From contig JAGAIK010000114.1 in NCBI GenBank assembly GCA_017626625.1, forward strand, positions 1 through 15,005: 15,005 nt of DNA, in the 5' to 3' direction. Positions 1 through 7,859 of the stretch are shown in pieces. Position 1 is the stretch's first letter. Each line of letters starts with the position of its first letter. This DNA comes from Roseburia sp. Its GTDB lineage: Bacteria > Bacillota > Clostridia > Lachnospirales > Lachnospiraceae. The position numbers were made by a program, and so were the translations under genes. Below the pieces are notes generated by a model. The model saw only the letters and a list, made by a program, of their open reading frames with translations. It had not been told where the DNA came from and did not search any database.

Positions 1-631
1 ATGACATTTTTGCATAATCGTAATGGGTCTCATGGGGTGAGGCAATATAAACCGCATCTACCACATCGAAAAACTCCTCCAAATTGTCTGTGGCTATATC
101 CAGTTCAAACTTACTTCCAAAATCCTTTGCACTGTCTATGTTGGGATTATAGACACTATTTACAATCACACCGCTGACGTATTTTGCCTCCGGCACAAAC
201 CGTACTGCAATACGCCCTGTTCCAATGACTCCGATACGAATGATGGGATGCCCCTGATTCCGCACCATGGTAGAGGAAATGTTTTTGGTGCGCTCTAAAT
301 ATACTACTTCGCAAAAGTCCTTCATATACTCAAAAGCACCTATCCAGTCAGAGCCCACCGTAAAAATATCAATTCCATATTTCTGGACATCCTCTACCTT
401 CTGCCCCGGATGGTCCTCCACAATAATCTCATCTGCAAAACCACTCTGTCTTACATTCTCAATTCTTTTATCCAGAGAATCCACAATATTAAGTTTTCCC
501 CGGGACTCGTCATACTGCTCCGTAGTCACACCCACAATCAGGTAATCGCCCAAAGCCTTCGCCCGTTTCAATAAATTGTAGTGTCCCTCATGGAACAAGT
601 CAAACGACCCGTACGTGATTACTTTTTTCAT
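1..631 (-). CDS. Nucleotidyltransferase-Gfo/Idh/MocA oxidoreductase fusion (C-terminally truncated by window edge)
   Basis: The reading frame starts at the ATG at 631-629 and stays open to base 1, giving 210 visible residues. Residues 1 to about 125 form a TagD-like cytidylyl/adenylyltransferase domain: the nucleotide-binding HEGH motif is at 14-17 and an RTKNISST stretch (compare RTxGISST) is at 114-121. From about residue 131 a second domain begins with a Rossmann motif GVIGTGRIA (134-142), followed by ASPHETHYDYA (197-207), typical of the Gfo/Idh/MocA NAD(P)-dependent oxidoreductases. One polypeptide would therefore reduce or oxidise a small polyol or sugar phosphate and activate it with CTP or ATP, a plausible supply of a CDP-polyol-like glycan precursor; the substrate is inferred and not visible. 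The start codon overlaps the stop of the upstream glycosyltransferase gene as ATGA, which suggests translational coupling. The catalytic Lys/His region of the oxidoreductase domain lies beyond the window. Confidence 0.88.
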   Translation of the reverse strand, partial: MKKVITYGSFDLFHEGHYNLLKRAKALGDYLIVGVTTEQYDESRGKLNIVDSLDKRIENVRQSGFADEIIVEDHPGQKVEDVQKYGIDIFTVGSDWIGAFEYMKDFCEVVYLERTKNISSTMVRNQGHPIIRIGVIGTGRIAVRFVPEAKYVSGVIVNSVYNPNIDSAKDFGSKFELDIATDNLEEFFDVVDAVYIASPHETHYDYAKMS

Positions 632-1632
632 GTTTGTTCATCCTTCTCTGCAGACACCTGCTGCTCCTTTTCCTGACTTTTCTCCGGTTCCTCTTCAAAA
701 TTCAGACGTTTTTCCTCCACCACCAGCGGACGGTGAATCACACGGGTATTGATATTTAAAATATACTCTCCCAGCAGTCCGATAAAAAACAACTGTAAAG
801 AACCCAGGAGAAAGATGCCGATAACCATCGGTGCATTTCCCGCCTGAAACGTATACCAGTGTGTCAGCTTATAAATCAAATAAAACAGTGCAATAAATAA
901 ACTAACTGCAGCCGCTCCAAATCCTAAAAATGTAGCCAGACGCAGTCCCACCTTCGTATAAGAAGTAAAGCTCAGCATTGCCGCATCATAGAGACTGTAA
1001 AAATTGTTATGGGTCTTTCCGGCACGCCGTTTCGGCTGCTCATACTCCACTTCCACTCTGTTAAATCCATGCCCGTACTCCGCCACAATTCCACGGATAA
1101 AGGGAATGGGGTCGTCTAACTGGCGCAGAATCGCAATAAAGGATTTGTCATAAAGACCGAATCCGGTAAAATGTTCAATCATCTCTGTGGTGGACATATT
1201 TTTAATCACCTTATAATACATGGTTCTTAAGAAGTAAATAAAACGATTCTCTTTACTGCTTGTCTTAATACCACTGACAATCTTATGCCCCTTCTCCCAC
1301 TCATGAACAAAAGTGGGAATCAGCTCCACCGGGTCCTGAAAATCACAGCACATACAGATGGTACAGTCCCCTGTGGACTGACACATCGCATAAAAGGGAG
1401 AATTGAACTGTCCAAAATTAGTCACATTAAAAATTGCCTTTACCCTCTTATCCTTCGCACAGACTCCTTCTAGTTTTTCTCTCGTCCCGTCCGTAGAGCA
1501 ATTATCAATAAATAAAATCTCATAGTCATATTCCGGCAGCGTTTCATCAAGAACATTTTTCACCGCAAAACTCATCAGCTCCACATTTTCCACCTCGTTG
1601 AAACAAGGAATGACTATACTAATTTTTTTCAT
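628..1632 (-). CDS. GT2 family membrane glycosyltransferase, GtrB/DPM1-like
   Basis: This 334-residue protein has the GT-A fold of polyprenyl-phosphate glycosyltransferases. Visible features are the N-terminal SIVIPCFNE strand (5-13), FIDNCSTDGT (41-50), the metal/nucleotide site DFQDP (97-101, the DxxD of the DxQDP type) and a PKRRAGKT patch (200-207) matching the R/K-x-x-G-K/S-S region of GtrB and dolichyl-phosphate mannose synthases. Two C-terminal membrane helices at about 234-254 and 268-289 precede a charged Glu/Lys-rich cytoplasmic tail (310-334). The family transfers a sugar from a nucleotide donor to undecaprenyl phosphate on the cytoplasmic face. In this locus the product could feed the GT-C protein at 7905-10136; the sugar is not deducible. 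It is first behind the promoter at 1695-1723 and overlaps the next gene by 4 nt. The ribosome binding site is weak (GGAA, about 9 nt upstream). Confidence 0.93.
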   Translation of the reverse strand: MKKISIVIPCFNEVENVELMSFAVKNVLDETLPEYDYEILFIDNCSTDGTREKLEGVCAKDKRVKAIFNVTNFGQFNSPFYAMCQSTGDCTICMCCDFQDPVELIPTFVHEWEKGHKIVSGIKTSSKENRFIYFLRTMYYKVIKNMSTTEMIEHFTGFGLYDKSFIAILRQLDDPIPFIRGIVAEYGHGFNRVEVEYEQPKRRAGKTHNNFYSLYDAAMLSFTSYTKVGLRLATFLGFGAAAVSLFIALFYLIYKLTHWYTFQAGNAPMVIGIFLLGSLQLFFIGLLGEYILNINTRVIHRPLVVEEKRLNFEEEPEKSQEKEQQVSAEKDEQT

Positions 1633-1694
1633 AAATGTTTTTCCAATCTGTCTTTCTAAATATTTCCGGGTTTTTCTCGAAATTTTACTGTTAT

Positions 1695-1723
1695 ATTATA
1701 CTCCTTATCCAAAATACCGTCAA
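1695..1723 (-). promoter_or_regulatory. Sigma-A type promoter for the glycosyltransferase-fusion gene pair
   Basis: On the minus strand, TTGACG (1723-1718) is followed by a 17-nt spacer and a perfect TATAAT (1700-1695). This is one mismatch from the bacterial consensus at optimal spacing. Transcription would start near 1688 and leave a leader of roughly 55 nt before the ATG at 1632. It lies in the longest intergenic gap of the window (1633-1758). No convincing terminator hairpin separates it from the SDR gene stop at 1759, so read-through from the upstream operon is also likely. Confidence 0.75.
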
Positions 1724-1758
1724 TGTTTGTGAAAATGCCCTTGTATCTCGTCCCACTG

Positions 1759-2718
1759 CTAATCAGGCAAACCGCCCTGTCTCCTGACGCTGTCAATCGT
1801 CTTTCGTATTCCCTCCTCAAAGGAAATCTGCGGCAAAAAGCCTGTATCCTCCGTCAAATCGCTGATATCAGCGCACAGACTCATCACCTGCCTGGGCGCA
1901 TAGGGAAGCTCTCCCATACCAAGAGTTCCTACTTCTGCTGTCACTTCCGCTGCCGCCCGGTGCAATTCCCTGATATACTCTTTTAACGCCCTTTTCTGTC
2001 CGCTGCCAAGGACATAGATTTTCCCCGCAATTCCCTTTTCTGCCAGACGCCATAATGCTTCTGCCGCATCCCCGCTGTAAAGGTAATCCCACTGCTGTTC
2101 CCCCGGTGTAAATCCGGCGTGCTGACCGGAAAGCAGTTTTTTTATGGTACCGGTAATCATCGTATTCTCACCGTCAAAGGGACCATAGATGCTCAATATT
2201 CTCACCCAGATATGTCTTATCCCATATTTTTCGCATACCGCCCTGCTCATCTGCCCTGCACAGAGTTTTGCCATGCCGTAACCGTTTTCGGGAAAAACCG
2301 GTGCCTTCGGAGTCAGTTTTCCCTCTGTTCTTCCGTACTCCGCCTGGGAACCTGCTCCGATAAAAGTATGGCAGCCAAAACGTTCTGCCAGCTCCACTGC
2401 TGCTATGGTATATTCAATATTTTTACACTGTAGCTGCATATCATTCCGGGCTTCTCCGGTCGTTCCCATCCAGCCAAAATGAAAGAAAACATCATACGTT
2501 TCTCCCTTTACGGGACTTAACTGCTGCAATTCTGACAATTCCACTTCTCTTACCGTCACATAAGGACTTTTTGGAATATTTGATATTCTCTTAGACCCCC
2601 TGTGGCAGAGAGCCAAAACTTCCGTCTCATTGTCTATACATTTTTGTATCAACGCCATCCCCACAGCTCCGGTAGGTCCGGTAATTACAACCTTCTTTGT
2701 CATGCTTTTCTTTTCCAT
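1759..2718 (-). CDS. Extended SDR, NAD(P)-dependent sugar reductase/epimerase (YerF-like candidate)
   Basis: This 319-residue extended short-chain dehydrogenase/reductase has the cofactor motif GPTGAVG (14-20), an active-site Ser in GAGSQAEYG (Ser124) and the catalytic YxxxK as Y147-GMA-K151. It is the last gene of the CDP-sugar operon, 3 nt after the rfbG stop. In Yersinia, YerF, also a reductase, reduces the ketone of the two-carbon branch that YerE adds to CDP-4-keto-3,6-dideoxyglucose, giving CDP-yersiniose. The presence here of a YerE-like enzyme makes this the most economical role. A C-4 ketoreductase (abequose or paratose synthase-like) is the main alternative. No strong SD precedes the ATG at 2718, so translation probably depends on coupling; an in-frame ATG at 2703 is an alternative start that would leave the Rossmann motif intact. 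Confidence 0.85.
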   Translation of the reverse strand: MEKKSMTKKVVITGPTGAVGMALIQKCIDNETEVLALCHRGSKRISNIPKSPYVTVREVELSELQQLSPVKGETYDVFFHFGWMGTTGEARNDMQLQCKNIEYTIAAVELAERFGCHTFIGAGSQAEYGRTEGKLTPKAPVFPENGYGMAKLCAGQMSRAVCEKYGIRHIWVRILSIYGPFDGENTMITGTIKKLLSGQHAGFTPGEQQWDYLYSGDAAEALWRLAEKGIAGKIYVLGSGQKRALKEYIRELHRAAAEVTAEVGTLGMGELPYAPRQVMSLCADISDLTEDTGFLPQISFEEGIRKTIDSVRRQGGLPD

Positions 2719-2721
2719 TCA

Positions 2722-3795
2722 CTAAAACAGTTTCAAAAACTCTTCTATCTGCCCCGCCGTACATGCGGCAATATCTCCGCCGTTGTGATAACAGGCATAC
2801 CATTCCACCGTTTTTCTCAGCGCTTCTTCCACATTCCAGGCAGGTTTCCACCCAAAGGTATGCTTTAGCTTAGAACAATCCAGTTTCAGATAATTTGCCT
2901 CATGAGGCCCGTCTTTTTGCACGCTGCCCCATGAAATCTCCTCTCCTGTACACGCATTCCATTCCCTGCAGAATTCTTCTGCAAGGCGCCCGGTAGTGAA
3001 ACAGTCTTTTTCATCCGGTCCCACATTATAACTTCCTGCCAGAGCAGGATTTTCCCACTGTTTCTGTAAAATCATCAGATAGACCGCCACCGGCTCTAAC
3101 ACATGCTGGTACGGGCGGACGGAATTGGGATTTCTCACCTCAATGATTTTTCCCGCCATTGCGGCACGAACACAATCCGGCACAATCCGGTCTGCCGCAA
3201 AATCTCCGCCTCCTATGACATTCCCGGCTCTCGCCGTGGAAATGGAAACTTCACGCTCTTCCTCTGTTCCGAAAAAGGAGCGGCGGTAAGAATCTGTCAC
3301 TAACTCCGAGCAGGATTTCGAATTAGAATAGGGATCGTATCCGTTCAGCCTTTCGTTCTCACGATAGCCCCACTCCCATTCACGGTTCTGGTACACCTTG
3401 TCTGTAGTGACATTCAGGAAGGAACGAATACATTCATTGGTTCTGATGCACTCTAATACATGAACCGTTCCCATCACATTAACCTCATAGGTATATACCG
3501 GATTTTGATAGCTTTCCCTTACAATAGGCTGCGCTGCCATATGAATCATAAGCTCCGGTTTTACTTCCTTTACCGTCCGCTGCAGCGTCTCTAAATCCCG
3601 GATATCCCCCGTTACCGTTTCCATCTCTTTCTCTACGCCGCAAATTCGAAACATGGAAGGCTCCGTGGGGGGCTCCAACGCATATCCCGTCACATCCGCC
3701 CCCAGTTCCAACAGCAGTCTGCTCATCCAGCTTCCTTTAAAGCCGGTATTTCCCGTGATTAAAATTCGTTTTCCTTTATAAAAATTCCAATCCAT
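2722..3795 (-). CDS. rfbG: CDP-glucose 4,6-dehydratase
   Basis: The protein converts CDP-D-glucose to CDP-4-keto-6-deoxy-D-glucose with bound NAD+. From the ATG at 3795 it has 357 residues, close to the roughly 360 of enterobacterial RfbG/DdhB. Visible features are the Rossmann motif GNTGFKGSW (15-23), the dehydratase signature VTTDKVYQN (129-137, with the TDK variant typical of this subfamily rather than TDE), the catalytic Y156-SNS-K160, and conserved ARAGNVIGGGDFA (188-200) and VRPYQHVLEP (226-235) stretches. The frame is open upstream to a GTG at 3822, which would overlap the TPP-enzyme gene by 19 nt. The ATG at 3795 is preferred because the family begins at the equivalent of MDWNFYKGKR and a GGAG lies upstream. 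It is the second pathway step, sitting fourth in the operon. Confidence 0.95.
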   Translation of the reverse strand: MDWNFYKGKRILITGNTGFKGSWMSRLLLELGADVTGYALEPPTEPSMFRICGVEKEMETVTGDIRDLETLQRTVKEVKPELMIHMAAQPIVRESYQNPVYTYEVNVMGTVHVLECIRTNECIRSFLNVTTDKVYQNREWEWGYRENERLNGYDPYSNSKSCSELVTDSYRRSFFGTEEEREVSISTARAGNVIGGGDFAADRIVPDCVRAAMAGKIIEVRNPNSVRPYQHVLEPVAVYLMILQKQWENPALAGSYNVGPDEKDCFTTGRLAEEFCREWNACTGEEISWGSVQKDGPHEANYLKLDCSKLKHTFGWKPAWNVEEALRKTVEWYACYHNGGDIAACTAGQIEEFLKLF

Positions 3796-3803
3796 CCTTA
3801 CCG

Positions 3804-5627
3804 TTATCTCCTTTCCTCCCACAGAGGAATCCGCATTTGACGCTCTAATTCCTCCCGGGAAAGAAATGGAGCTAAATCTTCAAGGGGCGCAGACACCATG
3901 GTTCCGTCCTCTAAACGTCTGCTGGCGCATTTCGGTTCAAACTTCTGTTCTATATCCGCCATGATTTCACAAATACAGGGACCTTGTTTCTCTAATGTCT
4001 CTTTTATCTGTAATAAATCTTCATTTTTGTCTATTCTCTGATAAGGATAGCCATATGCCCAGGCAAGCTTTTCCATAGACGGGAAACTCAAATCCCCGCT
4101 GTCCACACCAATACCCACCAATGGCTCTCCGAAGAAATTTTTCTGGGTCTGGCGGATAGAGTGATATCCTCCGTTATTGATTACAAACAATTTGACCGGC
4201 AGTTTGTGGTGAATGATGGTCTGTAACTCCTGCAGGTTCATCTGGATGCTTCCGTCTCCCGAAATACAGATAACCTCTTCCCTGTCAGCCGCAATACATG
4301 CTCCGATGGCGGCGGGTAAATCATACCCCATAGAGGCAACTGCCGAGTTGATAATAAATCTCTGTCCCGGTTTTATTTCATAGCCATGACTGCCCACCAC
4401 ACATGCCGAGCCATTTCCCACCACGGTGATTTTATTTTCCGGCAGCATGCTGCTTAACATACCGATAAAAGCATAAACATTCACCAGTCCCTGCTGCATT
4501 TTGTGTTTTTCCTGCACCACCGGATATTCCTTTTTCCACCGTTTACAGCAGGCAATCCACTCTGACTGCTTCCCGTTTTGCGTCTGCCCTTCCGGCAGAT
4601 TACGGTCTAACGCCTCCAGCAAATCTTTTGCATCTGCCCAGACAGGCATATCTACATGTAAATCCGGTTTTTTTAATTCTTCCGCATCCACATCCTCGAT
4701 AATCGTATAGGCTTCTCTTGCCCAGCTCTCATACTGATACCCCACCTGACGAATACTGAGACGGCTTCCGATAGAAAGCAGCACGTCACTGTTCTGAACC
4801 GCCCAGTTGCCCGCGCGGTCTCCCATAATTCCTGCTCTCCCGATATAAAGCGGATGACTGTCATAAATCAAATCAATGCTGTTCCACCCGGTTACCACAG
4901 GGATATTTAATTTTTCTGCCACCTTTAAAAACAGGTCTGCCGCTCCGGCAATGCGGATACCGTTTCCCGCATTTAAGACGGGACGGTCTGCATGTTTTAT
5001 TTTTTCGAGAATTTCTCTTGCAAGCTCATCCGTTACTCTGGGAACCGCAGTCTCTCTTTCTATCTCCGGGTCATAGCCGCGCAGTTCCTCCGTCTCAACA
5101 TATGCTCCCTGCACATTTAACGGAATATCCAGCCAGGCAGGACCCGGTCTTCCCTCCTCTGCAAGAGAAATCGCCTTTTCTAAACAGTAGCGGATGTCCG
5201 TTGGATTTATCACCATTTCTGCATATTTCGTGATATTCGACACCATTTTTACAATATCATATTCCTGGTCTCCATAGGCACGAATCCCCAGTCCGGTGCT
5301 CCTTGCTGTTGTGTCATACCGCACCTGCCCCGACAACACCAGCATAGGAATCGAATCCAGCCAGCCGCCCAATACTCCTGTGATGGCATTGGTTCCCCCC
5401 GGTCCCGTGGTAACGCAGACTGCTGCCATCTGATTATTTATTCTTGCATAGCTTTCCGCAGCAATGGCACAGGCCTGCTCATGATGATTGTAAATACAGG
5501 TAAGTCCTTCTTTATGCCCCAGACCGTCATTTAAGTGCATTGCACCACCGCCTGTTACGGTAAATACATGCTTGATTCCCTTTTCCACCAGCACGTTCGC
5601 AATATAATCCGCCACTCTTATTTTCAT
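3804..5627 (-). CDS. Thiamine-diphosphate enzyme of the acetolactate-synthase family, YerE-like (two-carbon branch transfer)
   Basis: This 607-residue protein has the full three-domain acetohydroxyacid-synthase architecture. The N-terminal PYR domain carries the cofactor-activating glutamate (Glu50 in YNHHEQACA) and TTGPGGTNA (73-81); a central FAD/nucleotide-type domain covers about 190-345; the C-terminal PP domain carries the ThDP/Mg site GDGS (457-460) through NNGGY (484-488). True acetolactate synthases sit with ilv genes, whereas this one lies between rfbH and rfbG in a CDP-sugar operon. That is the context of Yersinia YerE, a TPP-dependent flavoprotein that decarboxylates pyruvate and adds the acetyl unit to C-4 of CDP-4-keto-3,6-dideoxyglucose. 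I infer the same role. The ATG at 5627 follows an AGAGG site that overlaps the rfbH stop, with only 9 nt between genes. An ilvB-like acetolactate synthase or another sugar ketolase cannot be excluded by eye. Confidence 0.9.
   Translation of the reverse strand: MKIRVADYIANVLVEKGIKHVFTVTGGGAMHLNDGLGHKEGLTCIYNHHEQACAIAAESYARINNQMAAVCVTTGPGGTNAITGVLGGWLDSIPMLVLSGQVRYDTTARSTGLGIRAYGDQEYDIVKMVSNITKYAEMVINPTDIRYCLEKAISLAEEGRPGPAWLDIPLNVQGAYVETEELRGYDPEIERETAVPRVTDELAREILEKIKHADRPVLNAGNGIRIAGAADLFLKVAEKLNIPVVTGWNSIDLIYDSHPLYIGRAGIMGDRAGNWAVQNSDVLLSIGSRLSIRQVGYQYESWAREAYTIIEDVDAEELKKPDLHVDMPVWADAKDLLEALDRNLPEGQTQNGKQSEWIACCKRWKKEYPVVQEKHKMQQGLVNVYAFIGMLSSMLPENKITVVGNGSACVVGSHGYEIKPGQRFIINSAVASMGYDLPAAIGACIAADREEVICISGDGSIQMNLQELQTIIHHKLPVKLFVINNGGYHSIRQTQKNFFGEPLVGIGVDSGDLSFPSMEKLAWAYGYPYQRIDKNEDLLQIKETLEKQGPCICEIMADIEQKFEPKCASRRLEDGTMVSAPLEDLAPFLSREELERQMRIPLWEERR
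3808..3820 (-). promoter_or_regulatory. Ribosome binding site supporting the rfbG ATG start
   Basis: The minus strand reads GGGAGGAAAGGAG here, overlapping the end of the TPP-enzyme gene. The last GGAG lies 12 nt before the ATG at 3795, which is rather long but usable. Nothing SD-like precedes the alternative GTG at 3822, so this site favours the shorter protein. Confidence 0.55.
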
Positions 5628-5636
5628 AAGCTACCT

Positions 5637-6971
5637 CTATACGGCTTCTATCATTGTTTTTGCCATATAGTCAATCATTTCGTCTGTCATTCCCGGATAG
5701 ACGCCTACCCAGAAAGAATTTTCCATAATCTGGTCTGTCACCGCAAGACTGCCCACGACCCGGTACCCGGTACCCGCTTTGCGCATCTCATCAAAGCAGG
5801 GATGCTTTGTGAGGTTTCCGGCGAAAAGCATTCTTGTCTGAACACCTTTTTCCTCGATATAGGGCACAACTTTATTTCTGTCCACCCCATCCTTGCAGGT
5901 AACGATAAATCCGAACCAGCTCGGAATGGAGTGCTCCGTTGCCTGAGGCAGTATCAGTTTATCCGAAACCGACTGCAAAGCTTCCAGCAGGCGGTTAAAA
6001 TTATGAATCCGCCGTTCCACAAAAGCTGGAAACTTCTTCAACTGGGCACACCCTACTGCCGCCTGCATGTCGGTGGCTTTTAAATTGTAACCAAAATGGG
6101 AATAGACATATTTATGGTCATAACCCAATGGCAGTTCTCCGTATTGTCTGTCAAACCGATGTCCGCACAGGTTATCTCTGCCGGACGGACACACGCAGTC
6201 TCTTCCCCAGTCCCTGAAGGAACGGACAATCTTATGAAGCAGCGGATTGTCTGTATAAACCGCACCGCCCTCTCCCATTGTCATATGATGAGGGGGATAG
6301 AAACTGGAGGTTCCGATATCTCCAATGGTACCTGTGAGCTTTTTCTCACCGTTTATTTCGTAAATGCTTCCCAGCGCGTCACAGTTATCCTCAACCAGCC
6401 ACAGGTTATGTTTTTCACAAAATGCTTTCACAGCCCCTAAATCAAAGGGATTTCCCAATGTGTGGGCAATCATAACTGCCTTCGTTTTATCCGATAACGC
6501 TGCTTCTAACAGCGTCACGTCTATATTGTACTCAGGAATCGTAACATCCACAAAAACCGGAACCGCACCATACTGTATCATCGGTGTCACAGTCGTTGGA
6601 AATCCTGCTGCAACCGTGATTACTTCGTCCCCTCTTTTTATCTGGCGCTCTTTCAACAAGGGTGATGTGAGTGCCATAAACGCCAGTAAATTTGCAGAGG
6701 AACCGGAGTTTACCAAAGAACAGTATTTCACATGCAAATACTCTGCAAATTCCCGCTCAAACTGTTCGGTATAATGTCCCGCTGTCAGCCAGAACTCCAA
6801 TGCACTGTCCACCAAATTCGTCATTTCTTCATAGTCATATACACGGGACGCATAGGGAATCCGGTCTCCTTCCCTGTAGGCTTCCTTTTTATGATATTTA
6901 TCGCAATATTCCTTCACGCTGTCTAAAATAGCCTGCCGCGCCTGCTGTTCTTCCATATTTTCAAACATCAT
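5637..6971 (-). CDS. rfbH: CDP-4-keto-6-deoxy-D-glucose 3-dehydrase (E1)
   Basis: The 444-residue protein belongs to the aspartate-aminotransferase fold of sugar aminotransferases but carries the marks of the E1 dehydrase, which removes the C-3 hydroxyl using PMP and a [2Fe-2S] cluster. The usual PLP lysine is replaced by histidine in SFYPPHHMTMGEGG (His228 aligns with the family's His220). The cluster cysteines follow C-X61-C-X1-C-X7-C at 197, 259, 261 and 269; the published E1 spacing is X57, and a 4-residue insertion around 205-213 explains the difference. The product, after reduction, is CDP-4-keto-3,6-dideoxyglucose, the acceptor for the next gene's TPP enzyme. Two adjacent ATGs (6971 and 6968) follow a GGAG; either may be used. 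The partner reductase (E3/DdhD) is not in the window. Confidence 0.95.
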   Translation of the reverse strand: MMFENMEEQQARQAILDSVKEYCDKYHKKEAYREGDRIPYASRVYDYEEMTNLVDSALEFWLTAGHYTEQFEREFAEYLHVKYCSLVNSGSSANLLAFMALTSPLLKERQIKRGDEVITVAAGFPTTVTPMIQYGAVPVFVDVTIPEYNIDVTLLEAALSDKTKAVMIAHTLGNPFDLGAVKAFCEKHNLWLVEDNCDALGSIYEINGEKKLTGTIGDIGTSSFYPPHHMTMGEGGAVYTDNPLLHKIVRSFRDWGRDCVCPSGRDNLCGHRFDRQYGELPLGYDHKYVYSHFGYNLKATDMQAAVGCAQLKKFPAFVERRIHNFNRLLEALQSVSDKLILPQATEHSIPSWFGFIVTCKDGVDRNKVVPYIEEKGVQTRMLFAGNLTKHPCFDEMRKAGTGYRVVGSLAVTDQIMENSFWVGVYPGMTDEMIDYMAKTMIEAV

Positions 6972-7032
6972 TTTTTCTCCACTGCTTTTATTATTCTATT
7001 TCTATTACCGCTTATTTTACCAGGAGCAATCT

Positions 7033-7809
7033 CTACTCCCATACCTTCCAGGGTGCATTGCCGGACGCCCACATCTGATTCAGCTTGTCCATCTCCCGCT
7101 TGGTATCCATGCACTGCCAGAACCCATCATATTTATAGGCTGCAATCTGGCGTTCCGCCGCAAGACGTTCTAGGGGCTCTTTTTCAAATACCGTCTGGTC
7201 TCCCTCGATATAATCAAAAATCTCCGGCTCCAACACCATATATCCTACATTGATTCGATTGCCGTCAGATTTATGCTTTTCCCGGAAGGAAATTACACTG
7301 TCATCCGGTGCGATATCTAACACTCCAAAACGCTGCTCTAGGGACACTGCCGTAATCGTGGCTTTTTTCCCATGGGATTTGTGAAATGCCAGCAGGTCTT
7401 TCATGTTAATATCCGACACACCATCCCCGTAGGTCATCATGAAGGGTTCCTCTCCAATATAACGCTTCACCCGCTTGATACGTCCCCCTGTCATGGTGTC
7501 AAGCCCGGTATCCACCAGGGTAACCTTCCAGGGTTCTGCCACATTATTATGCACTGTCATACGGTTATCTGCCGAAAAATCAAAAGTGACGTCACTGTTG
7601 TGCAGATAGTAATCGGCAAACCATTCCTTGATTACATGCTGTTTATAGCCACAGCAGATAACAAATTCGTTGAACCCATAATGAGAATATTCCTTCATAA
7701 TATGCCACAAAATGGGTTTCTCCCCAATTTCAATCATAGGTTTCGGTTTCAGATGGCTTTCTTCGCTGATTCTTGTTCCATATCCGCCGGCTAAAATTAC
7801 AACTTTCAT
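7033..7809 (-). CDS. rfbF: Glucose-1-phosphate cytidylyltransferase
   Basis: This enzyme makes CDP-glucose from CTP and glucose-1-phosphate, the first step of CDP-3,6-dideoxyhexose pathways. From the ATG at 7809 it has 258 residues, essentially the length of Salmonella RfbF (about 257). The nucleotidyltransferase signature LAGGYGTR is at 6-13, followed by the KPKPMIEIG loop (21-29), and the metal-site aspartate lies in YGDGVSD (127-133). The frame is open upstream to a TTG at 7845, but the ATG at 7809 is chosen because it begins exactly at the family's MKVVILAGG and has GGAGG 5 nt upstream. It is the promoter-proximal gene of the CDP-sugar operon, followed after 61 nt by rfbH. Confidence 0.96.
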   Translation of the reverse strand: MKVVILAGGYGTRISEESHLKPKPMIEIGEKPILWHIMKEYSHYGFNEFVICCGYKQHVIKEWFADYYLHNSDVTFDFSADNRMTVHNNVAEPWKVTLVDTGLDTMTGGRIKRVKRYIGEEPFMMTYGDGVSDINMKDLLAFHKSHGKKATITAVSLEQRFGVLDIAPDDSVISFREKHKSDGNRINVGYMVLEPEIFDYIEGDQTVFEKEPLERLAAERQIAAYKYDGFWQCMDTKREMDKLNQMWASGNAPWKVWE

Positions 7810-7814
7810 TTTAT

Positions 7815-7819
7815 CCTCC
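7815..7819 (-). promoter_or_regulatory. Ribosome binding site fixing the rfbF start
   Basis: A full GGAGG on the minus strand lies 5 nt before the ATG at 7809. It supports that start over the TTG further upstream at 7845. Confidence 0.75.
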
Positions 7820-7859
7820 ATCACATTACACTGTTTCCGCCGCAATCATATCTTCTCCC

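Noticed and set aside
267..545. Plus-strand open frames opposite the minus-strand genes (for example 267-545, 5535-6083, 7372-7794, 10311-10805)
   Set aside because: All lie antisense within well-supported minus-strand genes, lack recognisable domains and have no promoter or ribosome binding site of note.
3171..3190. Perfect tandem 10-bp direct repeat (CACAATCCGG twice) inside rfbG
   Set aside because: It encodes the conserved DRIVPDCV stretch of the dehydratase in the correct frame. Two copies only, so it is best explained as chance from the protein sequence and not as a contingency repeat.
3804..5627. Reading the TPP enzyme as a housekeeping acetolactate synthase (IlvB)
   Set aside because: No IlvN/IlvC or other branched-chain amino-acid gene is adjacent, and it sits between rfbH and rfbG with 8-9 nt gaps, so a sugar role fits better. 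Sequence comparison is still needed to settle it.
5759..5775. Tandem 7-bp repeat (about 2.4 copies of ACCCGGT) inside rfbH
   Set aside because: It encodes AGTGYRVV in an intact frame and resembles ordinary coding coincidence. The copy number is too low to argue for phase variation.
7810..7845. Longer RfbF start from a TTG at 7845
   Set aside because: The extra 12 residues do not look like family sequence, and a strong GGAGG sits 5 nt before the ATG at 7809.
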